This document shows positions 36,220-49,944 of a stretch of DNA of 64,000 bases, in pieces. Where the stretch lies: positions 11,160,001 to 11,224,000 of the forward strand of contig NW_027488370.1 of NCBI RefSeq assembly GCF_051014445.1. The letters are read 5' to 3'. The notes beneath the pieces were generated by a model, which saw nothing but the letters and a program-made list of their open reading frames with translations, ran no database searches and had not been told where the DNA came from. The stretch is from Colletes latitarsis. Lineage: Eukaryota > Arthropoda > Insecta > Hymenoptera > Colletidae. The translations under genes were made by a program, and so were the position numbers. Position 1 is the stretch's first letter. Every line of letters begins with the position of its first letter.

Positions 36220-39200
36220 GCATGTTAGGTCTAGGTTAGGCATGGGATTTTCACTCATCAGACTCATACTTTCGCATTCTTCACATACTTGTTGAACGGA
36301 TCCTGGGGTTTTTCTGGTTTGGCTCACGTAGTAATGTGGGACCACACTGAAACAATCAATTAAACCTGGTCTTGATAAATATTTTAGAGGATAACGCATG
36401 TTAGGTCTGGGTTAGGTCTAGGATTTGCCCTCGTCAGGCTCATACTTTCGCATATTTCTCATACTTCATGGCTAGATCCTGTGCTATTTCTGGATTGGAT
36501 CACGTAGTAATGTGGTACCACACTGAAACTGTCAATTAAACCTGGTTTCGATCAATATTTTAGAGGATAACGCAAGTTAGGTCTGGGATAGGTCTGGGAT
36601 TTGCCCACATCAGGCTCATACTTTCGGGTTTTTCACATACTTGTTGAACAGATCCTGGGTTTTTTCTGGTTTGGATCCCGTAGTAGTGTGGTACCACACT
36701 GAAACAGTCCATTAAACCTGGTTTCGCTCATTATTTTAGAGGATAACGCATGTTAGGTCTAGGTCAGGCCTGGGATTTTCACTCATCAGACTCATAGTTT
36801 CGCATTCTTCACATACTTGTTGAACGGATCCTGGGGTTTTTCTGGTTTGGATCACGTAGTAATGTGGGACCACACTGAAACAATCAATTAAACCTGGTCT
36901 TGATAAATATTTTAGAGGATAACGCATGTTAGGTCTGGGATAGGTCTGGGATTTGCCCTCATCAGGCTCACAGTTTCGCGTTTTTCACATACTGGTTGAA
37001 CGGATCCTGGGTTTTTTCTGGTTTGGATCACGTAGTAATGTGGGACCACACTGAAACAGTCAATTAAACCTGGTTTCGACCAATATTTTAGAGAATAATT
37101 CATGTTAGGTCTAGGTTAGGTCTGGGATTTGCTCTCATCAGGCTCATTCTTTTGCATATTTCTCATACTTGATGGCTAGATCCTGGGCTTTTTCTGGATT
37201 GCATCACGTAGTAATGAAGTACAACACTGAAACAGTCAATTAAACCTGGTTTCCATCAATATTTTAGAGGACAACGCAAGTTAGGTCTGGGATAGGTCTG
37301 GGATTTGCCCTCATCAGGCTCATACTTTCGGGTTTTTCACATACTTGTTGAACAGATCCTGGGTTTTTTCTGGTTTGGATCCCGTAGTAGTGTGGTACCA
37401 CACTGAAACAGTCCATTAAACCTGGTTTCGCTCATTATTTTAGAGGATAACGCATGTTAGGTCTAGGTCAGGCCTGGGATTTTCACTCATCAGACTCATA
37501 CTTTCGCATTCTTCACATACTTGTCGAACGGATCCTGGGGTTTTTCTGGTATGGAACACGTAGTAATGTGGGACCACACTGAAACAATCAATTAAACCTG
37601 GTCTTGATAAATATTTTAGAGGATAACGCAAGCTAGGTCTGGGATAGGTCTAGGATTTGCCCTCATCAGGCTCTTACTATCGCATATTTCTCATACTTCA
37701 TGGCTAGATCCTGGGCTATTTCTGGATTGGATCACGTAGTAAAGTGGTATCACACTGAAACATTCAATGAAACCTGGTCTGGATAAATATTTTAGAGGAT
37801 AACGCATCTTAGGTCTGGGTTAGGTCTAAGATTTGCCCTCATCAGGCTCACAGTTTCGCGTTTTTCACATACTTGTTGAACAGATCCTGGGTTTTTTCTG
37901 GTTTGGAACACGTAGTAATGTGGTACCACACTATAACAGTCAATTAAACCTGGTTTCGATCAATATTTTAGAGGATAACGCAAGTTAGGTCTGGGATAGG
38001 TCTGGGATTAGCCCTCATCAGACTCATACTTTCGCACACTTCACATACTCGATGACAAGATCCTGGGTTTTTTTCTGGTTTGGATCACGTAGTAATGTGT
38101 TTCTACACTGAAACAGTCGATTAAACCTGGTTTCGATCAATATTTTTGAGGATAACGCATGTAAGGTCTAGTTTAGGCATGGGATTTTCACTCATCAGAC
38201 TCATACTTTCGCATTCTTCACATACTTGTTGAACGGATCCTAGGGTTTTTCTGGTTTGGATCACGTAGTAATGTGGGACCACACTGAAACAATCAATTAA
38301 ACCTGGTCTTGATAAATATTTTAGAGGATAACGCATGTTAGGTCTGTGTTAGGTCTAGGATTTGCCCTCGTCAGGCTCATACTTTCGCATATTTCTGATA
38401 CTTCATGGCTAGATCCTGGGCTATTTCTGGATTGGATCACGTAGTAATGTGGTACCACACTGAAACTGTCAATTAAACCTGGTTTCGATCAATATTTTAG
38501 AGGATAACACAAGTTAGGTCTGGGATAGGTCTGGGATTTGCCCTCACCAGGCTCATACTTTCGCGTTTTTCACATACTTGTTGAACAGATCCTGGGTTTT
38601 TTCTGGTTTGGATCCCGTAGTAGTGTGGTACCACACTGAAACAGTCCATTAAACCTGGTTTCGCTCATTATTTTAGAGGATAACGCATGTTAGGTCTAGG
38701 TCAGGCCTGGGATTTTCACTCATCAGACTCATACTTTCGCATTCTTCACATACTTGTTGAACGGATCCTGGGGTTTTTCTGGTTTGGATCACGTAGTAAT
38801 GTGGGACCACACTGAAACAATCAATTAAACCTGGTCTTGATAAATATTTTAGAGGATAACGCATGTTAGGTCTGGGATAGGTCTGGGATTTGCCCTCATC
38901 AGGCTCACAGTTTCGCGTTTTTCACATACTTGTTGAACGGATCCTGGGTTTTTTCTGGTTTGGATCACGTAGTAATGTGGGACCACACTGAAACAGTCAA
39001 TTAAACCTGGTTTCGACCAATATTTTAGAGAATAATTCATGTTAGGTCTAGGTTAGGTCTGGGATTTGCTCTCATCAGGCTCATTCTTTTGCATATTTCT
39101 CATACTTGATGGCTAGATCCTGGGCTTTTTCTGGATTGCATCACGTGGTAATGAAGTACAACACTGAAACAGTCAATTAAACCTGGTTTCCATCAATATT

Positions 39201-39457
39201 TTAGAGGACAACGCAAGTTAGGTCTGGGATAGGTCTGGGATTTGCCCTCATCAGGCTCATACTTTCGGGTTTTTCACATACTTGTTGAACAGATCCTGGG
39301 TTTTTTCTGGTTTGGATCCCGTAGTAGTGTGGTACCACACTGAAACAGTCCATTAAACCTGGTTTCGCTCATTATTTTAGAGGATAACGCATGTTAGGTC
39401 TAGGTCAGGCCTGGGATTTTCACTCATCAGACTCATACTTTCGCATTCTTCACATAC
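36220..39457 (+). repeat. Eleven-monomer (1937 bp) duplication with an inserted 4580-bp-offset segment
   Basis: The segment 36,220-37,520 is repeated at 38,157-39,457. In between, 37,280-38,240 matches 32,700-33,660 at an offset of 4580 bp, sharing GGTATGGAACACG, CACTATAACAG and GCATGTAAGGTCTAGTTTAGG. The region is therefore a mosaic of at least two duplication events. Confidence 0.8.
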
Positions 39458-40586
39458 TTGTTGAACGGAGCCTAGGGTTTTTCTGGTTTGGATCACGTAG
39501 TAATGTGGGACCACAATGAAACAATCAATTAAACCTGGTCTTGATAAATATTTTAGAGGATAACGCATGTTAGGTCTGTGTTAGGTCTAGGATTTGCCCT
39601 CGTCAGGCTCATACTTTCGCATATTTCTGATACTTCATGGCTAGATCCTGGGCTATTTCTGGATTGGATCACGTAGTAATGTGGTACCACACTGAAACTG
39701 TCAATTAAACCTGGTTTCGATCAATATTTTAGAGGATAACGCAAGTTAGGTCTGGGATAGGTCTGGGATTTGCCCTCACCAGGCTCATACTTTCGCGTTT
39801 TTCACATATTTGTTGAACAGATCCTGGGCTATTTCTGGATTGGATCACGTAGTAATGTGGTACCACACTGAAACTGTCAATTAAACCTGGTTTCGATCAA
39901 TATTTTAGAGGATAACGCATCTTAGTTCTGGGTTAGGTCTAAGATTTGCCCTCATCAGGCTCACAGTTTCGCGTTTTTCACATACTTGTTGAACAGATCC
40001 TGGGTTTTTTCTGGTTTGGATCACGTAGTAATGTGGTACCACACTAAAACAGTGAATTAAACCTGGTTTCGATCAATATTTTAGAGGATAACGCAAGTTA
40101 GGTCTGGGATAGGTCTGGGATTTGCCCTCATCAGAATCATACTTTCGCACACTTCACATACTCGTTGAATAGATCCTGGGTTATTTTCTGGTTTGGATCA
40201 CATAGTAATGTGGTACCACACTGAAACAGTCGATTAAACCAGGTTTCGATCAATATTTTTGAGGATAACGCATGTTAGGTCTAGGTTAGGCATGGGATTT
40301 TAACTCATCAGACTCATTCTTTCGCATTCTTCACATACTTGTTGAACGGATCCAGGGTTTTTTCTGGTTTGGAACACGTCGTAATGTGGGTCCACACTTG
40401 AAACAATCAATTAAAACTGGTCTTGATAAATATTTTAGAGGATAACGCATGTTAGGTCTGGGATAGGTCTGGGATTTGCCATCATCAGACTCCTACTTTC
40501 GCACACTTCACGTACTCGTTGAACAGATCCTGGGTTATTTTCTAGCTGGGATCAGTAGTAATGTGGTACCACTCTGAGACATTCGA
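38849..40586 (+). repeat. Recurring module, copy 1
   Basis: The module order is C, D, E, A with GATCCTAGGG, TCTGTGTTAGG B-like, GCATCTTAGTTCTGGG, CACTAAAACAGTGAATT, F with TTGAATAGATCC, and G with GATCCAGGG. The marker AGTGAATTAA is at 40,051 here and recurs at 43,749, 47,272, 50,971, 54,318, 60,131 and 63,125. This copy keeps the extra TTGCCCTCACC monomer before the GTTCTGGG one but lacks the seven-T GATGACAAG monomer. Confidence 0.8.
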
Positions 40587-42735
40587 TTAAACCAGGTTTT
40601 GATCAATATTTTTGAGGATAACACATGTTAGGTCTAGGTTAGGCTTGGGATTTTCACTCATCAGACTCGTACTTTCGCATTCTTCACATACTTGTTGAAC
40701 GGATCCTGGGGTTTTTCTGGTTTGGTTCACGTAGTAACGTGGTACCACACTGAAAGATTCAATTAAACCTGGTCTTGATAAATATTTTAGAGGATAACGC
40801 ATGTTAGGTCTGGGTTAGGTCTAGGATTTGCCCTCATCAGGCTCATACTTTCACATATTTCTCATACTTCATGGCTAGATCCTGGGCTATTTCTGGATTG
40901 GATCACGTAGTAAAGTGGTACCACACTGAAAGATTCAATTAAACCTGGTCTTGATAAATATTTTAGAGGATAACGCATGTTAGGTCTGGGTTAGGTCTAG
41001 GATTTGCCCTCATCAGGCTCATACTTTCACATATTTCTCATACTTCATGGCTAGATCCTGGGCTATTTCTGGATTGGATCACGTAGTAAAGTGGTACCAC
41101 ACTGAAACATTCAATGAAACCTGGTCTGGATAAATATTTTAGAGGATAACGCATCTTAGGTCTGGGTTAGGTCTAAGATTTGCCCTCATCAGGCTCACAT
41201 TTTCGCGTTTTTCACATACTTGTTGAACGGATCCTGGGCTATTTCTGAGTTGGATCACGTAGTAAAGTGGTACCACACTGAAACAGTCAATTAAACCTGG
41301 TTGCCATCAATATTTTAGAGGACAACGCAAGTTAGGTCTGGGATAGGTCTGGGATTTGCCCTCATCAGGCTCATACTCTCGGGTTTTTCACATACTTGTT
41401 GAACAGATCCTGGGTTTTTTCTGGTTTGGATCACGTAGTAATGTGGTTCCACACTGCAACAGTCGATTAAACCTGGTTTCGATCAATATTTTAGAGGATA
41501 ACGCAAGTTAGGTCTGGGATAGGTCTGGGGTTTGCCCTCATCAGGCTCATACTTTCGCGTTTTTCACATACTAGTTGAACAGATCCTGGGTTTTTTCTGG
41601 TTTGGATCCCGTAGTAGTGTCGTACCACACTGAAACAGTCCATTAAACCTGGTTTCGCCCAATATTTTAGAGGATAACGCATGCTAGGTCTAGGTCAGGC
41701 CTGGTTTTTTCACTCATCAGACTCATACTTTCGCATTCTTCACATACTTGTTGAACGGATCCTGGGTTTTTTCTGGTTTGGGTCACGTAGTAATGAGGTA
41801 CCACACTGAAACCGTCCATTAAACCTGGTCTTGATAAATATTTTAGAGGACAACGCAAGTTAGGTCTAGGTAAGGCCTGAGATTTTCACTGATCAGACTC
41901 ATACATTCGCATTCTTCACATACTTGTTGAACGGACCCTGGGTTTTTTCCGGTTTGGATCACGTAGTAATGTGGGACCACACTGAAGCAATCAATTAAAC
42001 CTGGTCTTGATAAATATTTTAGAGGATAACGCATGTTAGGTCTGGGTTAGGTCTAGGAATTGCCCTCGTCAGGCTCATACTTTCGCATATTTCTCATACT
42101 TCATGGCTAGATCCTGGGCTATTTCTGGATTGGATCACGTAGTAATGTGGTACCACACTGAAACAGTCAATTAAACCTGGTTTCGCTCAATACTTTAGAG
42201 GATAACGCAAGTTAGGTCTGGGATAGGTCTGGGATTTGCCCTCATCAGGCTCACATTTTCGCGTTTTTCACATACTTGTTGAACGGATCCTGGGTTTTTT
42301 CTGGTTTGGATCCCGTAGTAGTGTGGTACCACACTGAAACAGTCCATTAAACCTGGTTTCGCTCATTATTTTAGAGGATAACGCATGTTAGGTCTAGGTC
42401 AGGCCTGGGATTTTCAATCATCAGACTCATACTTTCGCATTCTTCACATACTTGTTGAACGGATCCTGGGGTTTTTCTGGTTTGGCTCACGTAGTAATGT
42501 GGGACCACACTGAAACAATCAATTAAACCTGGTCTTGATAAATATTTTAGAGGATAACGCATGTTAGGTCTGGGTTAGGTCTAGGATTTGCCCTCGTGAG
42601 GCTCATACTTTCGCATATTTCTCATACTTCATGGCTAGATCCTGGGCTATTTCTGGATTGGATCACGTAGTAATGTGGTACCACACTGAAACTGTCAATT
42701 AAACCTGGTTTCGGTCAATATTTTAGAGGATAACG
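40587..42735 (+). repeat. Linker block between modules, copy 1
   Basis: This holds the GGATCAGTAGTAATG monomer end, an A/B pair with CTGAAAGATTC, a one-monomer duplicate of that B (40,920-41,100), then ATTTCTGAGTTGG, CACTGCAACAG, CATACTAGTTG, GTGTCGTACC and GATTTTCACTGATC monomers. From 40,960 to 42,735 it matches 47,830-49,605 at 6870 bp. Confidence 0.78.
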
Positions 42736-44660
42736 CATGTTAGGTCTGGGATAGGTCTGGGATTTGCCCTCATCAGGCTCACAGTTTCGCGTTTTTCACA
42801 TACTTGTTGAACGGATCCTGGGTTGTTTCTGGTTTGGATCACGTAGTAATGTGGGACCACACTGAAACAGTCAATTAAACCTGGTTTCGACCAATATTTT
42901 AGAGAATAATTCATGTTAGGTCTAGGTTAGGTCTGGGATTTGCTCTCATCAGGCTCATTCTTTTGCATATTTCTCATACTTGATGGCTAGATCCTGGGCT
43001 TTTTCTGGATTGCATCACGTAGTAATGAAGTACAACACTGAAACAGTCAATTAAACCTGGTTTCCATCAATATTTTAGAGGACAACGCAAGTTAGGTCTG
43101 GGATAGGTCTGGGATTTGCCCTCATCAGGCTCATACTTTCGGGTTTTTCACATACTTGTTGAACAGATCCTGGGTTTTTTCTGGTTTGGATCCCGTAGTA
43201 GTGTGGTACCACACTGAAACAGTCCATTAAACCTGGTTTCGCTCATTATTTTAGAGGATAACGCATGTTAGGTCTAGGTCAGGCCTGGGATTTTCACTCA
43301 TCAGACTCATACTTTCGCATTCTTCACATACTTGTTGAACGGATCCTAGGGTTTTTCTGGTTTGGATCACGTAGTAATGTGGGACCACACTGAAACAATC
43401 AATTAAACCTGGTCTTGATAAATATTTTAGAGGATAACGCATGTTAGGTCTGTGTTAGGTCTAGGATTTGCCCTCGTCAGGCTCATACTTTCGCATATTT
43501 CTGATACTTCATGGCTAGATCCTGGGCTATTTCTGGATTGGATCACGTAGTAATGTGGTACCACACTGAAACTGTCAATTAAACCTGGTTTCGATCAATA
43601 TTTTAGAGGATAACGCATCTTAGTTCTGGGTTAGGTCTAAGATTTGCCCTCATCAGGCTCACAGTTTCGCGTTTTTCACATACTTGTTGAACAGATCCTG
43701 GGTTTTTTCTGGTTTGGATCACGTAGTAATGTGGTACCACACTAAAACAGTGAATTAAACCTGGTTTCGATCAATATTTTAGAGGATAACGCAAGTTAGG
43801 TCTGGGATAGGTCTGGGATTAGCCCTCATCAGACTCATACTTTCGCACACTTCACATACTCGATGACAAGATCCTGGGTTTTTTTCTGGTTTGGATCACG
43901 TAGTAATGTGTTTCCACACTGAAACAGTCGATTAAACCTGGTTTCGATCAATATTTTAGAGGATAACGCAAGTTAGGTCTGGGATAGGTCTGGGATTTGC
44001 CCTCATCAGAATCACACTTTCGCACACTTCACATACTCGTTGAATAGATCCTGGGTTATTTTCTGGTTTGGATCACATAGTAATGTGGTACCACACTGAA
44101 ACAGTCGATTAAACCAGGTTTCGATCAATATTTTTGAGGATAACGCATGTTAGGTCTAGGTTAGGCATGGGATTTTAACTCATCAGACTCATTCTTTCGC
44201 ATTCTTCACATACATGTTGAACGGATCCAGGGTTTTTTCTGGTTTGGAACACGTCGTAATGTGGGTCCAAACTTGAAACAATCAATTAAAACTGGTCTTG
44301 ATAAATATTTTAGAGGATAACGCATGTTAGGTCTGGGTTAGGTCTAGGATTTGCCCTCATCAGGCTCATACTTTCGCATATTTCTCATACTTCATGGCTA
44401 GATCCTGGGCTATTTCTGGATTGGATCACGTAGTAAAGTGGTACCACACTGAAACATTCAATGAAACCTGGTCTGGATAAATATTTTAGAGGATAACGCA
44501 TCTTAGGTCTGGGTTAGGTCTAAGATTTGCCCTCATCAGGCTCACATTTTCGCGTTTTTCACATACTTGTTGAACGGATCCTGGGTTTTTTCTGGTTTGG
44601 ATCCCGTAGTAGTGTGGTACCACACTGAAACAGTCCATTAAACCTGGTTTCGCTCATTAT
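42730..44660 (+). repeat. Recurring module, copy 2
   Basis: This segment matches 46,250-48,108 at an offset of 3523 bp (20 monomers plus 3). It includes the seven-T GATGACAAG monomer and the private CAGAATCACAC and CCAAACTTGAAAC variants, which copies 3 and 4 share but copy 1 and copy 5 do not. Confidence 0.82.
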
Positions 44661-46249
44661 TTTAGAGGATAACGCATGTTAGGTCTAGGTCAGGCCTGGG
44701 ATTTTCACTCATCAGACTCATACTTTCGCATTCTTCACATACTTGTTGAACGGATCCTGGGGTTTTTCTGGTTTGGATCACGTAGTAATGTGGGACCACA
44801 CTGAAACAATCAATTAAACCTGGTCTTGATAAATATTTTAGAGGATAACGCATGTTAGGTCTGGGATAGGTCTGGGATTTGCCCTCATCAGGCTCACAGT
44901 TTCGCGTTTTTCACATACTTGTTGAACGGATCCTGGGTTTTTTCTGGTTTGGATCACGTAGTAATGTGGGACCACACTGAAACAGTCAATTAAACCTGGT
45001 TTCGAGCAATATTTTAGAGAATAATTCATGTTAGGTCTAGGTTAGGTCTGGGATTTGCTCTCATCAGGCTCATTCTTTTGCATATTTCTCATACTTGATG
45101 GCTAGATCCTGGGCTTTTTCTGGATTGCATCACGTAGTAATGAAGTACAACACTGAAACAGTCAATTAAACCTGGTTTCCATCTATATTTTAGAGGACAA
45201 CGCAAGTTAGGTCTGGGATAGGTCTGGGATTTGCCCTCATCAGGCTCATACTTTCGGGTTTTTCACATACTTGTTGAACAGATCCTGGGTTTTTTCCGGT
45301 TTGGATCACGTAGTAATGTGGGACCACACTGAAGCAATCAATTAAACCTGGTCTTGATAAATATTTTAGAGGATAACGCATGTTAGGTCTGGGTTAGGTC
45401 TAGGAATTGCCCTCGTCAGGCTCATACTTTCGCATATTTCTCATACTTCATGGCTAGATCCTGGGCTATTTCTGGATTGGATCACGTAGTAATGTGGTAC
45501 CACACTGAAACAGTCAATTAAACCTGGTTTCGCTCAATACTTTAGAGGATAACCCAAGTTAGGTCTGGGATAGGTCTGGGATTTGCCCTCATCAGGCTCA
45601 CATTTTCGCGTTTTTCACATACTTGTTGAACGGATCCTGGGTTTTTTCTGGTTTGGATCCCGTAGTAGTGTGGTACCACACTGAAACAGTCCATTAAACC
45701 TGGTTTCGCTCATTATTTTAGAGGATAACGCATGTTAGGTCTAGGTCAGGCCTGGGATTTTCAATCATCAGACTCATACTTTCGCATTCTTCACATACTT
45801 GTTGAACGGATCCTGGGGTTTTTCTGGTTTGGCTCACGTAGTAATGTGGGACCACACTGAAACAATCAATTAAACCTGGTCTTGATAAATATTTTAGAGG
45901 ATAACGCATGTTAGGTCTGGGTTAGGTCTAGGATTTGCCCTCGTGAGGCTCATACTTTCGCATATTTCTCATACTTCATGGCTAGATCCTGGGCTATTTC
46001 TGGATTGGATCACGTAGTAATGTGGTACCACACTGAAACTGTCAATTAAACCTGGTTTCGCTCATTATTTTAGAGGATAACGCATGTTAGGTCTAGGTCA
46101 GGCCTGGGATTTGCACTCATCAGACTCATACTTTCGCATTCTTCACATACTTGTTGAACGGATCCTGGGGTTTTTCTGGTTTGGATCACGTAGTAATGTG
46201 GGACCACACTGAAACAATCAATTAAACCTGGTCTTGATAAATATTTTAG
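44661..46249 (+). repeat. Linker with A, C, D, E hybrids
   Basis: The C monomer ending CGAGCAATATTTT (about 45,003) is shared with about 53,281, 8278 bp away. A hybrid E monomer at about 45,206 joins the E left half to GGTTTTTTCCGGTTTGG, a right half otherwise found at about 41,940, 48,810 and 56,210, so a crossover lies between about 45,280 and 45,296. Confidence 0.75.
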
Positions 46250-49200
46250 AGGATAACGCATGTTAGGTCTGGGATAGGTCTGGGATTTGCCCTCATCAGG
46301 CTCACAGTTTCGCGTTTTTCACATACTTGTTGAACGGATCCTGGGTTGTTTCTGGTTTGGATCACGTAGTAATGTGGGACCACACTGAAACAGTCAATTA
46401 AACCTGGTTTCGACCAATATTTTAGAGAATAATTCATGTTAGGTCTAGGTTAGGTCTGGGATTTGCTCTCATCAGGCTCATTCTTTTGCATATTTCTCAT
46501 ACTTGATGGCTAGATCCTGGGCTTTTTCTGGATTGCATCACGTAGTAATGAAGTACAACACTGAAACAGTCAACTAAACCTGGTTTCCATCAATATTTTA
46601 GAGGACAACGCAAGTTAGGTCTGGGATAGGTCTGGGATTTGCCCTCATCAGGCTCATACTTTCGGGTTTTTCACATACTTGTTGAACAGATCCTGGGTTT
46701 TTTCTGGTTTGGATCCCGTAGTAGTGTGGTACCACACTGAAACAGTCCATTAAACCTGGTTTCGCTCATTATTTTAGAGGATAACGCATGTTAGGTCTAG
46801 GTCAGGCCTGGGATTTTCACTCATCAGACTCATACTTTCGCATTCTTCACATACTTGTTGAACGGATCCTAGGGTTTTTCTGGTTTGGATCACGTAGTAA
46901 TGTGGGACCACACTGAAACAATCAATTAAACCTGGTCTTGATAAATATTTTAGAGGATAACGCATGTTAGGTCTGTGTTAGGTCTAGGATTTGCCCTCGT
47001 CAGGCTCATACTTTCGCATATTTCTGATACTTCATGGCTAGATCCTGGGCTATTTCTGGATTGGATCACGTAGTAATGTGGTACCACACTGAAACTGTCA
47101 ATTAAACCTGGTTTCGATCAATATTTTAGAGGATAACGCATCTTAGTTCTGGGTTAGGTCTAAGATTTGCCCTCATCAGGCTCACAGTTTCGCGTTTTTC
47201 ACATACTTGTTGAACAGATCCTGGGTTTTTTCTGGTTTGGATCACGTAGTAATGTGGTACCACACTAAAACAGTGAATTAAACCTGGTTTCGATCAATAT
47301 TTTAGAGGATAACGCAAGTTAGGTCTGGGATAGGTCTGGGATTAGCCCTCATCAGACTCATACTTTCGCACACTTCACATACTCGATGACAAGATCCTGG
47401 GTTTTTTTCTGGTTTGGATCACGTAGTAATGTGTTTCCACACTGAAACAGTCGATTAAACCTGGTTTCGATCAATATTTTAGAGGATAACGCAAGTTAGG
47501 TCTGGGATAGGTCTGGGATTTGCCCTCATCAGAATCACACTTTCGCACACTTCACATACTCGTTGAATAGATCCTGGGTTATTTTCTGGTTTGGATCACA
47601 TAGTAATGTGGTACCACACTGAAACAGTCGATTAAACCAGGTTTCGATCAATATTTTTGAGGATAACGCATGTTAGGTCTAGGTTAGGCATGGGATTTTA
47701 ACTCATCAGACTCATTCTTTCGCATTCTTCACATACATGTTGAACGGATCCAGGGTTTTTTCTGGTTTGGAACACGTCGTAATGTGGGTCCAAACTTGAA
47801 ACAATCAATTAAAACTGGTCTTGATAAATATTTTAGAGGATAACGCATGTTAGGTCTGGGTTAGGTCTAGGATTTGCCCTCATCAGGCTCATACTTTCGC
47901 ATATTTCTCATACTTCATGGCTAGATCCTGGGCTATTTCTGGATTGGATCACGTAGTAAAGTGGTACCACACTGAAACATTCAATGAAACCTGGTCTGGA
48001 TAAATATTTTAGAGGATAACGCATCTTAGGTCTGGGTTAGGTCTAAGATTTGCCCTCATCAGGCTCACATTTTCGCGTTTTTCACATACTTGTTGAACGG
48101 ATCCTGGGCTATTTCTGAGTTGGATCACGTAGTAAAGTGGTACCACACTGAAACAGTCAATTAAACCTGGTTTCCATCAATATTTTAGAGGACAACGCAA
48201 GTTAGGTCTGGGATAGGTCTGGGATTTGCCCTCATCAGGCTCATACTCTCGGGTTTTTCACATACTTGTTGAACAGATCCTGGGTTTTTTCTGGTTTGGA
48301 TCACGTAGTAATGTGGTTCCACACTGCAACAGTCGATTAAACCTGGTTTCGATCAATATTTTAGAGGATAACGCAAGTTAGGTCTGGGATAGGTCTGGGG
48401 TTTGCCCTCATCAGGCTCATACTTTCGCGTTTTTCACATACTAGTTGAACAGATCCTGGGTTTTTTCTGGTTTGGATCCCGTAGTAGTGTCGTACCACAC
48501 TGAAACAGTCCATTAAACCTGGTTTCGCCCAATATTTTAGAGGATAACGCATGCTAGGTCTAGGTCAGGCCTGGTTTTTTCACTCATCAGACTCATACTT
48601 TCGCATTCTTCACATACTTGTTGAACGGATCCTGGGTTTTTTCTGGTTTGGGTCACGTAGTAATGAGGTACCACACTGAAACCGTCCATTAAACCTGGTC
48701 TTGATAAATATTTTAGAGGACAACGCAAGTTAGGTCTAGGTAAGGCCTGAGATTTTCACTGATCAGACTCATACATTCGCATTCTTCACATACTTGTTGA
48801 ACGGACCCTGGGTTTTTTCCGGTTTGGATCACGTAGTAATGTGGGACCACACTGAAGCAATCAATTAAACCTGGTCTTGATAAATATTTTAGAGGATAAC
48901 GCATGTTAGGTCTGGGTTAGGTCTAGGAATTGCCCTCGTCAGGCTCATACTTTCGCATATTTCTCATACTTCATGGCTAGATCCTGGGCTATTTCTGGAT
49001 TGGATCACGTAGTAATGTGGTACCACACTGAAACAGTCAATTAAACCTGGTTTCGCTCAATACTTTAGAGGATAACGCAAGTTAGGTCTGGGATAGGTCT
49101 GGGATTTGCCCTCATCAGGCTCACATTTTCGCGTTTTTCACATACTTGTTGAACGGATCCTGGGTTTTTTCTGGTTTGGATCCCGTAGTAGTGTGGTACC

Positions 49201-49944
49201 ACACTGAAACAGTCCATTAAACCTGGTTTCGCTCATTATTTTAGAGGATAACGCATGTTAGGTCTAGGTCAGGCCTGGGATTTTCAATCATCAGACTCAT
49301 ACTTTCGCATTCTTCACATACTTGTTGAACGGATCCTGGGGTTTTTCTGGTTTGGCTCACGTAGTAATGTGGGACCACACTGAAACAATCAATTAAACCT
49401 GGTCTTGATAAATATTTTAGAGGATAACGCATGTTAGGTCTGGGTTAGGTCTAGGATTTGCCCTCGTGAGGCTCATACTTTCGCATATTTCTCATACTTC
49501 ATGGCTAGATCCTGGGCTATTTCTGGATTGGATCACGTAGTAATGTGGTACCACACTGAAACTGTCAATTAAACCTGGTTTCGATCAATATTTTAGAGGA
49601 TAACGCAAGTTAGGTCTGGGATAGGTCTGGGATTTGCCCACATCAGGCTCATACTTTCGGGTTTTTCACATACTTGTTGAACAGATCCTGGGTTTTTTCT
49701 GGTTTGGATCCCGTAGTAGTGTGGTACCACACTGAAACAGTCCATTAAACCTGGTTTCGCTCATTATTTTAGAGGATAACGCATGTTAGGTCTAGGTCAG
49801 GCCTGGGATTTTCACTCATCAGACTCATACTTTCGCATTCTTCACATACTTGTTGAACGGATCCTGGGGTTTTTCTGGTTTGGATCACGTAGTAATGTGG
49901 GACCACACTGAAACAATCAATTAAACCTGGTCTTGATAAATATT
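46250..49944 (+). repeat. Recurring module copy 3 and linker copy 2
   Basis: The module occupies 46,250-48,108 and the linker about 47,830-49,605, the two overlapping in shared B and C monomers. The GTGTCGTACC and GATTTTCACTGATC markers of the linker are at about 48,487 and 48,752. The final monomers have TTGCCCACATC. Confidence 0.8.
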
